NCBI RefSeq assembly: GCF_026914265.1
Contig: NC_069133.1
Coordinates: forward strand, 8,935,937-8,999,936
DNA length: 64,000 nucleotides
Direction: 5' to 3'
Origin: Mya arenaria
Taxonomy: Eukaryota; Mollusca; Bivalvia; Myida; Myidae
Shown: positions 45,068 to 57,350 of the stretch, one piece after another
Position numbering within the stretch: position 1 is the first letter of the stretch
Layout of the letters: each line of letters begins with the position of its first letter
Made by a program: the position numbers and the translations under genes
Notes under the pieces: model-generated
Database searches by the model: none
Told to the model about the DNA's origin: nothing
Seen by the model: the letters and a program-made list of their open reading frames with translations, nothing else

Positions 45068-47145
45068 AAAATGTGTAACCCAGATGCCCGTTAGGAAAGG
45101 ACAGATTGAGTAACGGCGATGTCCATATGATTAGACCTGATGTGTAACCCCGATGCCCGTAAGGCAAGGCCAGATTGAGTAACGGCGATGTCCGTAGGAC
45201 TAGACCCGATGTGCAACCCCGGTGACTGTTAGACAAGGCCAGACTGAGTAACGGCGATGTCCGTGGGAATAAACCTGATATGTAACCCCGGTGTCCGTAA
45301 GACAAGGACAGATTGAGTAACGGCGATGTCCGTAGGACTAGACCCGATGTGTAACCCCTATGTCTGTTAAACAAGGACAGATTGAGTAACGGCGATGTCC
45401 GTATGATTAGACCCGATGTGTTCCCCCGGTGTCCGTTAGACAAGGCCAGATTGAGTAACGGCGAAGGACGTAGGACTTGACTGGATGTGTAACCCCGGTG
45501 TCCGTCAGACAAGGACAGATTGAGTAACGATTATGTCCGTAGGACTAGACCCGATGTGTTACCCCGATGCCCATAAGACAAGGCTTGATTGAGTAACGGA
45601 GATGTCCGTAGGACTAGACCCGATGTGTAACTCCGGTGTCCGTTAGACAAGGCCAGTTTGAGAAAAGGCGATGTACGTAGGACTTGACTGGATGTGTAAC
45701 CCCGGTGTCAGTCAGACAAGGACAAATTGAGTAACGGCGAAGCACGTAGGACTATACCCGATATATAACCCCGGTGTCCGTTAGACAAGGACAGATTGAG
45801 TAACGGCGATGTCCGTAGGACTAGGCCCGATATGTAACCCCGGTGTCAGTCAGACAAGGAAAGATCGAGTAACGGCGATGTCCGTAGGACTATAACCGAT
45901 GTGTAACCCCTATGTCTGATAAACAAGGACAGATTGAGTAACGGCGATGTCCGTAGGATTAGACCTGATGTGTTACCCCGGTGTCCGTTAGACAAGGACA
46001 GATTGAGTAACGGCGATGCCCGTAGGACTAGACCCGATATGTTACCCAAGTGTTTGTTAGACAAGGCCAGATTGAGTAACGGCGAAGTACGTAGGACTTG
46101 ACTAGATGTGTAACCCCGGTGTCCGTCAGACAAGGACAGATTGAGTAACGGCGATATCCGTGGGAATAGACCTGTTATGTTACCCCGGTGTCCGTTAGAC
46201 AAGAACAGATTGAGTAACGCCGAAGTACGTAGGACTTGACTGGATGTGTAACCCCGGTGTCCGTCAGACAAGGACAGATTGAGTAACGGCGATGTCCGTG
46301 GGAATAGACCTGATATGTTACCCCGATGTCCGTTAGACAAGGACAGATTGAGTAACGGCGATGCCCGTAAGACAAGAACAGATTGAGTAACGGCGATGCC
46401 CGTAGGACTTAATCCGATGTCTAACCCCGGTGTCCATTAGACAAGGACAGCTTGAGTAATGGCGATGCCCGTAGGACTAGACCGAATATTTAACCCCGAT
46501 GTCCGTTAGAAAAGGACAGATTGAGTAACGGCGATGCACCTAGGACTCGACCCGAAATGTAACCCCGGTGTCCGTTAGACAAGGCCAGATTGAGTAACGG
46601 CGATGCCCGTAGGACTAGACCGGATGTGTAACCCCAATGTCTTTTAGACAAGGGCAAATTAAGTAACGGCGTTGCCCGTAGGACTAGACCAGATGTGTAA
46701 CCCCGATGCCCGTTAGACAAGGACAGATTGAGTAACGTCGATGTCCGTAGGACTAGACCGGATGTGTAGCCCCGGTGTCCGTTAGACAAGGCCAGATTGA
46801 GTAACGGCGATGCCCGTATGAAAAGACCCGATATGTAACCCCGGTATCCGTTAAACAAGAACAGATTGATTGGGTAACGATGATGCGCGTATGACTAACC
46901 GGATGTGTAACCCCGGTGTCCGTAAGACCAGGCCAGATTGAGTAACGACGTTGCCCGTGGAACTAGACCCGATGTGTAACCCCGGTGTTCGTTAGACATG
47001 TAGAATTAGTAACGGCGATGCCCGTAGGACAAGACCGGATGTGTAATCCAGGTGTCCGCTAGACAAGGACAGATTGTGTAACGGGGAAACCAGTTGGACT
47101 AGACCCGATGTGTAACCCCGGTGCCCCTTAGACAAGAACAGATAA
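45068..47145. repeat. 69-bp minisatellite, about 30 copies
   Basis: The unit contains TAACCCCGGTGTCCGTTAG, then CAAGGACAGATTGAGTAACGG and GATGTCCGTAGGACTAGACC. The 69-bp period is 23 codons, so several minus-strand frames stay open for more than 100 codons with a repeating SNGHRGYTSGLVLR pattern. The copies differ by point changes. Worn relatives sit at 2425-2545 and 19440-19740. Confidence 0.93.
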
Positions 47146-47149
47146 ATAA

Positions 47150-48929
47150 CGTCATAAATTTTACGCCCAAACAAATTATTTTGCTTCAAATAGAGTCTTG
47201 AAATAAAGATTAAGCTTGATTCATTATCAATGTCTATACAAAAATGAAAGAAAATAACACATCACATAGTGCAATAGTTTATTTACTTTTATCGTTTACA
47301 TGTGCACCGTTTGCCTATTGTACAGATGTAGACACACATATAGTGAACTGTTTATTTCAGACAAGTATTACCCCCTTTTTCCTTCAAGCTGAAAGAATAA
47401 TACAAGAACATAATTTAACTTGAAATAAAGCGCATGTCTATTTATAACAAGAATACAATTGCAAAAAAGTATTAGTGCTGTAACTCAGAAGTGATTATTC
47501 GCAGGAAATCCTTACCAATGTCAATCGCTACTCATATCTATGAAATTAAAAAAAAACAACAACTAGAAATGTTATGTTTTTAGTTTTAACAACAACACTA
47601 TACTCATAGACTTTAACCACTCCTAGCTGAACCAGCTAAGATCTGATCACATTTTTCATAGAGGTCGATCACTCTTTACTGAACCAACTAAATCTCATGT
47701 GTTGAATACTTGAAATTCTTAAGAGCGTGTTATGAGAGGCTAGCTCTGTATTTTAACAAATAAGGGAAGATCAAAATAGGGCTATATATATATACAATAC
47801 TTAAACGCTGAAAATAGTGTGATTTTTTTTTAAATTTCCTTGTTTGCCTGTTTTCAACAACTTGTAGTTGCGATTGCTCTACTATTATACAAAGTGCTGA
47901 CTTTGATTTTTTAAGTACAAATCTGACTCATTATGGACTTCCTATTACAGTTAGCAATATTAGCTGTGTTGATAATTTTGGTCTTGTAAAAACATTTTCT
48001 TATTTTCATACCTTTAAAATTTTTTTTAGCAATTAAGTTGAATTGTTATAGATTAATCCACAGCATTATTACAGATATTAATATTTTTTATTATATTATT
48101 ATTTTATTGTTTATATTATTAAAGATACCCATATGTACTAAATAAACACTGAAAAAAGAGGTTTTGAAACTCATTTTTTACTTTTATATTATATAATTGA
48201 ATAATTATAATTTTGTTGTACAATTTATACAATTTCATTTTTAAAAAGGCCATTGTAATTGGTTCCAAAACAAAAGAGTCTCGCGTTTAACAATGAAACA
48301 TATACAAAATGGCATGATCACTATAGACATCGAGCGCAATACAAGGTTCGTTTTTCTATAGATTTTATAATTAAGGATTATGTTTTCATCCAAACCGTAA
48401 AAAAAGAAAACAGACACAAACTTTCAAACAGATTTAAAAAGGTACAATACCTTTACGGAGGAAACACAACAATATATTTACGCATTAACTCGCACTCTGA
48501 CAAACACAAGAATGCATTTAGAAAATACTGGAAGTGAACTTATATAAATTGACATGTATTTACACAAAGTCTTTGTCTTTGGAATGACGTGTTTTTCTTT
48601 TTTAAATGTAATCATAATATGCAACAATTTAAAATCAGCACTTAATCATACGTTTTGTTGATAAAAACACACTGCATTGGGCTATACCTCTGTGACGTTG
48701 TCGGTTGACGTTTCATTATTTCGGGTGGCTACCATTTTTTCTTGTTTGCACACTTTCTTGAAATATTGGAACATACTTGTTTTACAGTCGCGCTGAGTAC
48801 GAATATGGCGAAAAAAATGCCACTAGATCGGAGGTCGTAGCATGCAAATCATTTGTATCTAGAGTTCCGTTGAACATAATTTGAGGAACGCGACTATCGT
48901 TGGCAAAAAATGACACGCACACAGTTTAA
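47150..48929. other. Downstream flank of GPCR 4, duplicated non-coding unit
   Basis: Bases 47655-47720 resemble 19735-19800 (CATAGAGGT(C/T)GA..CTCT). Bases 48015-48060 resemble the Polinton-free insertion region near 2620-2660. The 92-aa plus-strand ORF at 48259-48537 begins inside the shared TGGTTCCAAAA block and has no known domain. Confidence 0.5.
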
Positions 48930-50231
48930 TCAACCGTTCCTTAGTGTTTTAAGTACGTATGTTTTCATATCTCCTAATATTTGTTTAAACTGAGGATCAA
49001 GACAGCCGTACAAGAAAGGGTTGATAACATGGTTTATGAACACAAGTCTGAAGAAGAAGAAATATACGGCCTTCTCATAGTCATTTAAACTCTTTAAGAT
49101 CCCTCCTGATATAAACGCTAATAATGTCATATACATAATTGTTGTGACAATGAATAAGATTGTCAGAACAAACATGATGTACGTTTTCCGGCGAACACGG
49201 GTAGCTATTTCTCGACGTCGACGCTGCGACCGGTGCCTGTGAAGGTCATCAGACGTTCCACCCTCACGCGTTGTTTCGGTGTCCGTGCTATAAACATCAT
49301 TGACGTCAACTGGGACACTTTCGTCATCGATGGACCTCATTTCCGTTGTACTCAACTCTTTGGTTGCTATTCCATTCCTGATCAGTACGTCAGAAAAGGA
49401 AACACCTCCTCCACTGCTGATCTCAGTTTTGTGTTTGAATTTTGTCTGTAACGCTGGTGACTTGCTGACCATATGGGCGCCTGATTGTTGGCGCCTTTTA
49501 GCCAATGGACGACTTATAATGAGTTTCTTTGCTACCAGTATATAAAGAACGAGCATGACCACCAAACATATCCCAATAATGACCTCCACTGATGTAGCGT
49601 ATACAAACGGCTGTCTACTGTCTACATAATGAGCATCCTTTTCACAGATAGTGACAGTGACATTTCTGTTCCTGTATATCCTAACGTCCTTGTGGATTCC
49701 CCAGAAGAACGAGACCGGGAGAGAAATGGCAAACGCCGCGACGTAGATGATTCCGCACAAGATACGCGCCTGGCGAGGCCTGATCTGCCATCCAAATGGA
49801 GCACACACCTTCCGGTAGCGATCGACGGCAATTGTGCACAGACAAAACGCCTCCCCTGATACAGTGAACATATTAAAGAAGGACTTGACTTTACAGATGA
49901 TGGGGAACGGGTACTTGTACCAGTATTGCTGCGTGAGAATCTCTCCAGGCATCGTGGTGAGCGTGCTGATAAAGTCTAAAAAAGCCAAGCACAGCACAAA
50001 GTAGCGGAAATTACAGTTATGGTAACGCTTTTTAAACACGTACAGAACAAATAAATTGCCAAAAAATCCAAGAAATACTTCAAGTCCAACAAAAACCGAC
50101 ACAGGTGTGACAGCCCGTCTTATTTCGTCATTTATTTTGTCCAATAATTCACTTTCCGTCGCATTAGAAAGAATAGTGCCATTGTCAGCGCCTCTGTCAT
50201 TCACAGTATGCCGAAAACTAATAGTACTCAT
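48930..50231 (-). CDS. Orphan class A GPCR, copy 4
   Basis: Single-exon receptor of 433 aa from the ATG at 50231 (MSTISFRHTVNDRG). The frame stays open upstream to 50282 but without an ATG; the sister start site is not an ATG here, so this start is about 7 residues shorter than in copy 1. It has N-glycosylation sites in DNGT and SNAT, GNLFVLYVF in TM1, the TM3 cysteine, DRY after TM3, a long Ser/Thr-rich third loop ending RSQRRRR, TM6 FVLTILFIVTT without CWxP, and NPFLYG in TM7 (NPFVY in the sisters). An ATATTTCTTCAG just above the ATG looks like a splice acceptor, so a 5' UTR intron is possible. Ligand unknown. Confidence 0.92.
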   Translation of the reverse strand: MSTISFRHTVNDRGADNGTILSNATESELLDKINDEIRRAVTPVSVFVGLEVFLGFFGNLFVLYVFKKRYHNCNFRYFVLCLAFLDFISTLTTMPGEILTQQYWYKYPFPIICKVKSFFNMFTVSGEAFCLCTIAVDRYRKVCAPFGWQIRPRQARILCGIIYVAAFAISLPVSFFWGIHKDVRIYRNRNVTVTICEKDAHYVDSRQPFVYATSVEVIIGICLVVMLVLYILVAKKLIISRPLAKRRQQSGAHMVSKSPALQTKFKHKTEISSGGGVSFSDVLIRNGIATKELSTTEMRSIDDESVPVDVNDVYSTDTETTREGGTSDDLHRHRSQRRRREIATRVRRKTYIMFVLTILFIVTTIMYMTLLAFISGGILKSLNDYEKAVYFFFFRLVFINHVINPFLYGCLDPQFKQILGDMKTYVLKTLRNG

Positions 50232-50326
50232 TGTCTGAAGAAATATTGTTAAAACATTGATATACAACTTACGAAATGTCAATTAGAATATAGTTTATAA
50301 TTAATTCAATCAATAACATCATAATT

Positions 50327-50375
50327 CAGAACTTTATTACGCGTCCTTTGATTGATGGTTTGTTTAGTGCCTACT
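50327..50375 (-). promoter_or_regulatory. Conserved promoter-like block upstream of GPCR 4
   Basis: Counterpart of 37141-37189. The TATA-like word is AATAAAG and the core is AGGCACTAAACAAA. About 100 bp above the chosen ATG. Confidence 0.45.
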
Positions 50376-50379
50376 CCTC

Positions 50380-53300
50380 GTAAATCGTGACTTAAATATC
50401 ATTTATTTTCTTCCCTATTGTCTTGATCCGGCGAATGAGATGCACTTATTCGATCTAATAGAAAATAGAAAACAATTTCTGCGCCTGTAAGTGCTTATGA
50501 CAAGGATTTCACTGAAATATGCTAGAAAAAAACACGCTTCTTCGAAATATTGATAAATATGTTTACCTCTCTTTCAACAATACACTCATATAAATTTCTG
50601 GTTATACGGCAGTTCAATTTCCATTTAAGAAGCATGGTTGGTTGTTTCTAGTCTGACATTGCTAGCTGTGTGGTGTCTTCCTTTGGCGCTTGACACTTGA
50701 TGGAACTGTTACTGATGGGACGATTCCAATGCTGAAAACCTTGTGGTATGAAATATATGCATTACTTAATGACAATATATACACACGGATATATAAATAT
50801 AATATTGGTATGATAATTGAGCTTTATACGTTAAAACTTGCAGAAAATATTGCTCTTAGCTATATAAAAGCTAGCATACACATCTAAAAAGGTAAAAAGC
50901 GGAAAAGCTAAGATGAAAGAGCTCACGTATAAATGGTCAATTGGCAATGTACCGCTCATTGTTATGACGAAATTGAAAATAAGTATATTCCCTATTTCGT
51001 ACATCAGAGTACCAAAACTGTAAACATGAGAACTTGACTGACATTCTGATTTTGTCTTTCTGGTATTATAGTTAGAGTTTTAATGTTTACAATATGTTAC
51101 TAATATCTGATCTAGTGATCTGTTTTTGTATCCCACACGGCTAACATTTGAAATGGACAGAGTACTTTCATTCGTTTTGAATATATGTGTATTTAGCGAC
51201 CTAGTTGAGTGAGGTAATCAGCTTCGCGGCCTAGCGGCTGGGCGGCTAGGCGGCGTCAAGTGTGCAGGCTAGCGGCATAGCGACGTGAGGTAAGAGGCCA
51301 AGCGCTGTAAAGTAAGCGGACTGGCGGCCTGATATAACCACACAGCTGCCTTTCCGTCTATCTTATGTTATTTATGTAACAATTTCATAACGTTTACATT
51401 GACTACAACTTTCACAATAATGACTGCGGTGTTATTAACGACAGTGTCATGATAATGAACCTTTGTATTGCAGGAAATGGATTTGTGTTCGCGGCCTAGT
51501 GGCATAAGTTAAGACGGCTAGAGCCTGGTGGAAGAATATGTGTTATCTACTGTATAAACATATTAACGTTTGCATTGGTAGTTAACCTCTTTTCCAATAT
51601 CAACTGTTGTACTGGAGAAATGCATTTGCGTTTTCTTTTCATACAGATCTAAATTTATGTTTTTACCATTTAATCAAGGCACCTGGCATGTTATTTTACG
51701 TTTCCCTTAAACCATATTATATTCTTAAACTTAAATTCTTGTTAATACCGTTCGCGCGTTTTTATTATGTGATTGATTGATCGATCATAAATTGATTGAT
51801 AGATTAATTTATTTTATATGACTTCATTATTTCTATTCTAATACACGTTATTGAAATATTATTTATGATTAATAATTTTTTAAACGAGGATTTATGGATA
51901 ATATAAATAATATGTATTTACTAACCTTAACCTACATAGTGATTTTTAATTGCCTATGATTCACTTGAAATACTATAATATTTTAGCATGCTATTATCAA
52001 CCAAATAGCTCATACGTAGACACTATTTTAAGTACTTCCTTTATAAGCATTTCAACGAAATGGTCTTTTTAAGTGTTTTCACAAACCATTACAAGCAATT
52101 GAACTAATCTTGATTGTGTCAATCTGAAACGCCGTGTACACAACACGCATTTTACAATTTCTTCGAAAAGCATTCATTCCAGATATTTTTTTATCTGTGA
52201 GAGCTGATTTTATTGGTGGTTAGGCAGCTTCCGGCAAACGAAATACAATGATGTCTTGTGAAGTTTAAGGATATAGATAACTGAACCGGATCTTCGCGAG
52301 CTACCAATTAGTCTGTTTTTACAATGTTTTTTTCTGACCCTCGTGTTTATAAACTGCATGATAAACCGTTTTGTTTAGGGATTTCTGAAACCGAAGTTTA
52401 AACAGATCTTAATAATTAATCTTCATAATGGACGGGTTTTTGACGAAGTAGAATAAACTTATTATAAGCTTACTCTGTTTACTAGAAGTAAACCAAATAA
52501 GGCACTTTATGAGTAGTGTCACATTAATGTCACGACTCCTATTGGGCTCTCTTAGTGAAATTCGGCTACAAACACTTTAAACACACTTTATGTGATAATA
52601 AGGATATCTAATGCCTTGGTACAAGGGATAGTCGCGCCTGTCCTATTTAAATATATGAACTGCGCATGCGTGCCTGAGAACGCCGAAAAGGGTGTTAAAA
52701 CAACGGTCACCATGCAGTCAATTAAGTATAGGAAATGCATGCAAATGAGTAAATAAGGGTGATGAGAAGAAATAAGAAGTTACAGAATCAAACATAGAAA
52801 ACAAACATGACATACAATATGACATAACAGCTAACTCTGTTCCAGTTTAATCTGTGACATTGACAACAGAACACTCAACGAAACTTTGACGATTGAAACA
52901 TTATTGCTTAATGCTTCAACAAGTAAATCTGAACCAAGTGTTTTGTGCACAGTATATCGTTAAGTAGGCTTCGACGCGAATAATTCGACTAATAGATATG
53001 GCCGCGTCGACACATTGGATCAAAGGTGTTATAAGTGTAACACATGAACTATATTATAAATATACTTAAAACTACAATGTCGAATGCTGACCTATACTTA
53101 TCACGTTTAAATCCGGTCCCGTGTTCTTAATATTTGTTTCCGATTGATCAACTTGAACACAAATGGTTGAGAGTTTGTAATTACATGCAAATTGCAGTCC
53201 AGTGAATATAATGACATCAGTAATTGTTTTATGCAGATATAACCATTCGATGCCATTTATTCCGTTGAAATGGAAAGTCATGCGTTAAAAAATATTGATA

Positions 53301-54590
53301 TGTACCTGAGTAAGTACATGAATGTAAACCTGCGACATAACCCATTAGTGTGCTATAATTATTTCAAACTTGGCCTTCGTTTTTGTTGACGCAAAACCTG
53401 ATAACATATATGTCTAATTACATAAGGGGGGTATACCGTCGGTATCAATTTTGATGCAGGGCAATTATGTTCATGTGAACACAAATACCCTTTAGGGTAC
53501 ATTTACAATCTTGGGCATATTTGCCCCAAGTCTGGAGGTTTGATTTATTTTGCCCGAATGGGTATCACATTATGTAAAACACAGATCCCCCGGCTATTTG
53601 GAATTTGGCAGCCTTTGAAGATTGTCTTACAAGTAAACTAAAAAGAGGAAGGTATTTGCTATTTTCAAATATGTTTGTTTTATGCAACCTTTTTTAAATG
53701 AATCGGCATTTCATTTCTTAAAGATCTGCATAATGTTTTAAATACTTTCAACTATGCTTAGCTTGTTTTGTTTTGTTTACAAAATAGGCCATTTAGTCTT
53801 TCTTTTAGAATCATATTGGCGTATCAAAATTGAGTGTTTAACTTTCATAGTACATTGAATATAACGCAATATAATTTCTGTTACTGCTGGAACTTTTAAG
53901 CTATGAACAAAATACAGGATTTATTATTTATTTATTTTTCGAATCAAACATACATGAACAGTTACGACTTTAATGTTTTCTGACAGTCTAATAATACATG
54001 TATAATTTGGTGGACACTCTTTTTTACGTTAGCTTCCCAAAATAATTACAACCTAAATTGACTTAGCGATTAATAGTTGCATGAAATTTCAAATTTTCTT
54101 TCATATGTTAGTTATTATAGCTACATTACTCAAACGAGTTTTTGTATTTTGAATTATTAATGTAAAGTAAAGCATTTTGTTGTTTCCATATTTATTAAAT
54201 ATGTTAAACCAGCAGTGTATTTTAATTTCCTTTATTAGGTTAATTTTTGAAACAACGGTCGAGTTTGGCTCAAATTTATGAGTAACTACTGAAATTCATA
54301 TCTTGCTCTTGTTCATTTTTTTCTCAAATGTTAACCCAGAACTATATATATAATAATAATCTATGAAGAAATATCATTTAGCACCATGTTTGAATGTAAA
54401 CACTAGTTTATTTCAAGAAAACGGTGCAAGGCGAAGGAGCTACTTTCTTCGTTGTAATAATATCGTCAGATCAGTATTTAAACCCACATCTTTTAGCAAT
54501 TGAAGCGGACCAATGAGCTATCAGGGCAGTTTTTATACTAAGGAAGTTTTGCAGTAAACAATGGATTACAAGTGAAACACTTGTTAAGCA
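50380..54590. other. Upstream flank of GPCR 4, duplicated non-coding unit
   Basis: Bases 51590-51710 resemble 13290-13400 and 41470-41560. Bases 52125-52250 resemble 4985-5110. Nothing recognised between 52300 and 54590; ORFs such as 53072-53281 lack domains. Confidence 0.45.
51185..51340. repeat. Seed copies of the 52-bp GGCCTAGCGG repeat
   Basis: Degenerate CGGCCTAGCGGC and GGCTAGGCGGCGT motifs, at the same place in the unit as the large array at 40505-41320. Confidence 0.5.
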
Positions 54591-55219
54591 GATAAGATTT
54601 TTCAGAGAACTGAACCAAACAAACTTATTCCAGGACAACATATGTATGTTGAATTGGCGCCGAGGGAAAAGGAGTGCCTGTACCAAACTAAAATGGGATT
54701 TTCCCTTGTAGGAGCGGTTATCATGTAATGTCAAGATTGTTTTTTGTAGGCATATCCTTTTTTGAAACATTTTTGTGTAGTGCCTGAGCATTAAGCTATC
54801 AACCCTTATCTTCCAGATAACCATCAGCGCCGGTCCTTGCGAATATCATGCTTTCGATAACGGTGCTACATTGTTTGGTTAATAAAGGCCTTGAGGCAGA
54901 TCCTTAAGGAGCAAGCTCGTCGTAGTTGCCAATTATGATTGAGTCTCACAGAGCAGGTGTGGTTGTTGCCAAAGAAGAATATTTGATAACTTGGGACAAA
55001 ATTACTTTATTAATGAGTATATCTGTACTTCTTATTTTGAATGTTAGTTTGATAATATAAGTAACAGTTAATTCTCAAACGTTACATATTTGAACATTGT
55101 ATCGTTATCATTACTCTTAAGTACTGTTACATATTATTTACTGTTTGATCATCGATGTATGATGCATGTATATATTTGCTTGATCAAGTTAATTTTTTAA
55201 GGAATGCATATTTTAATAA

Positions 55220-55510
55220 ATTCCAGTTTGGGGACGAATGCGGAGAGATATGGACACGAATAAGACACGTGTCGGGAACGAATGCAGAGAGAAAACGGAG
55301 ACGAATTTGGAATATATACGGAGACAAATTTGGAGAGTATAATGAGATGAATTAGAAGGTATACGGAGATTTGAAAAATATAGTATGTCGAATTTGGAGA
55401 GTATAAGGAAATAAATTTTGAAAGTGTAAGGAGGCTAATTTGGAGAGTATAAGGATATAAATTGGGAAAGCATAAGGATACAAATTTGGGTAGTATTAGT
55501 AAACGAGTGG
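55220..55510. repeat. Degenerate minisatellite, about 25-bp unit
   Basis: A loose repeat of GGAGACAAATTTGGAGAGTATAAG-like words, about ten copies. The minus-strand open frame with ISLYSPN-type repeats is an artefact. Confidence 0.65.
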
Positions 55511-55902
55511 GAACGTGCCCGCGATGAATAGATAGTGCAGTGTTCGTGATAAGTTTGAAGAAGTAGGAGACGAATAGGGAGAGAAGTAGCAATCGAGTTG
55601 GAACATAGTGAAGAACAGTTTGGAGACGCGAAATACAATCGGGACATTGAAATTATATTTTATAATTTTGCCAGTATATTATAAACCATTTTGGTATTTG
55701 TATTCTTAACTAATATTAGTAAAATGTAAGTCAAACCGAATTTTACTACTTGAAATGTTATTACGAGAACCGTATCAAACAATCTGTTAATTTTACAAAC
55801 TTTATAAAACCTATCAGAGAAAGATAAAATACATTAAATTGGTACTTTGTTTATATATAAAATATAAAAAGATGCAATATGCAATATACATATTTTATAG
55901 CG

Positions 55903-55934
<32 letters not shown>
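55903..55934. repeat. (CT)9(AT)7 compound microsatellite
   Basis: CT run 55903-55920 joined to AT run 55921-55934. Confidence 0.95.
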
Positions 55935-55935
<1 letters not shown>

Positions 55936-56175
55936 AGGAGGAACACCTCTAATAAAATACAAAACAAACTTTTATACGGAGTTACTTTTCGTTACGTGCT
56001 TGGTTAAAAGTATAATACGACAACAGGAATTAAGCAATTATTGGTTTTGGCCTTGATTTACGGTATGAAGCTCTTTATAAATGATGATTATGTAAAGAGT
56101 TCAGGCTTGATTAAATTTTATATATATGTAAATATGTGTAGAGTCAAATTGCTGTAAATCACGTAAACATATACA

Positions 56176-56245
56176 TAGGCGGCAAAATAAGCGCACTGGC
56201 TATTGTAGTGTTATTGTAGAAAGGTTGCGGGATCGAAGACCTGTA
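56176..56245 (+). repeat. Possible tRNA-derived SINE head
   Basis: TAAGCGCACTGGC resembles a Pol III A box, and about 35 bases on GGATCGAAGAC resembles a B box. Stems do not fold into a proper tRNA. Weak evidence. Confidence 0.2.
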
Positions 56246-57350
56246 ATATTTTATTGAGAGTACAACATACATGATCAGCAAGATAGGCAATCCTTATGTA
56301 CTAGACTAAATCCTTAAGAATTTCAACTTTCGCGGGTGCTTAAAGGTCCGTCTACTGTCACTCATCCGATACAAACTCACAGCGTGAGATGTATCGGCAA
56401 ATAAGGTTGTTTTCTTAGTCAGTTAGATGACCTGAAGTAATATCTTGATTATTATGAAAAGCTTGTACGCTACGCTCAATCCATCCATTCACAATCATTG
56501 AGAATTAACTTAAAGTCAATAATTTCCTTCATGCCATATAACTTTATCATAAAAGCAACAGTATAAAATCCATGTTACTGCACACGATTGTCCGACTTCC
56601 TAACAGTGCCTTTTTAAATGACAGTTTCTCGTTCGCTCATCAGACGTACCTTCCACAAACCTAAATGTGCATAGTCGTCACAAATGGCAACACGTTGATG
56701 GTTTTAATTTCCTCGACTTTTCTTACATTGGCTTAAGTTCTGTTCTCCCCATTATGTAGCAGATAATAGGATGATAAGATCATTTCAATTTACGACTTAA
56801 CTACTTCTAAGATCTATATAGAAACGCGCTCCAGCGGTATTTTCATTACATACTATTTTCTTGATTGAAACCGAACTAGCTTTGTATAGCATTAAATAAA
56901 AAAAAACAATCATTCTATCTTCGTTGTTGCACCCTTTTTAATAAGATATAAATGTTTTATTGCTGTCGACAACCAAACGCTGCTGAACAGGAAACATTGT
57001 GCTAATTATAATTTAATATTATAGAAAATCACGGGGTTATCGCTCACACCATTTTTATATGGGTAAGAGTTTGTTCATAGAATCAACAGCCTGGCTCTGT
57101 TTTAGCGGCCTTCTTGCAGATAATGAAGGTTGTTCCCTTCACCGTTCCAGAAACATTCGATAGACTGCCATCTGCCAAACCCTTGCTTCCTTTGGACTGA
57201 GGATATTTTGAAGCAGTAGGCCTGTTATGTTCTGATAAGTCTTATTTGTGCTAATATATAAATATTTAATTGTTTTGTTTTTTAAAAAAACCTCAGTGTT
57301 TGTTATAAGAGGGACACAGACCATTTTTAGTGTAAGCGTCTCTCCATTTT

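Larger units (their letters stand above)
54600..57350. other. Start of a possible fifth duplicated unit
   Basis: Bases 54640-54735 resemble 40-115 (AACTGGCGCC...TAGGAG). Bases 57085-57190 resemble 1183-1335 (CAACAG(C/T)CTGG...GCAGATAATGAA, GGAAACATTC). Bases 57290-57350 resemble 1440-1510. No fifth receptor gene follows in the window. The 117-aa ORF at 54471-54824 has no domain and is not called. Confidence 0.5.

Noticed and set aside
44535-47189. Several 120-170-aa ORFs with regular amino-acid repeats
   Set aside because: Minisatellites with periods of 60 and 69 bp stay open by arithmetic; no flanking exon or domain is seen.
48259-48537. 92-aa plus-strand ORF downstream of GPCR 4
   Set aside because: Starts in a block shared with the non-coding flanks of other units, where it is not open.
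50232-50282. Longer N-terminus for GPCR 4
   Set aside because: The extra codons have no ATG; 50282 is TTG, so the ATG at 50231 is preferred.
54471-54824. 117-aa minus-strand ORF
   Set aside because: No recognisable domain, and the matching sequence at the left edge of the window does not keep the frame.
56176-56245. True tRNA gene
   Set aside because: Box-like words are present but the cloverleaf stems do not pair; at most a SINE head.
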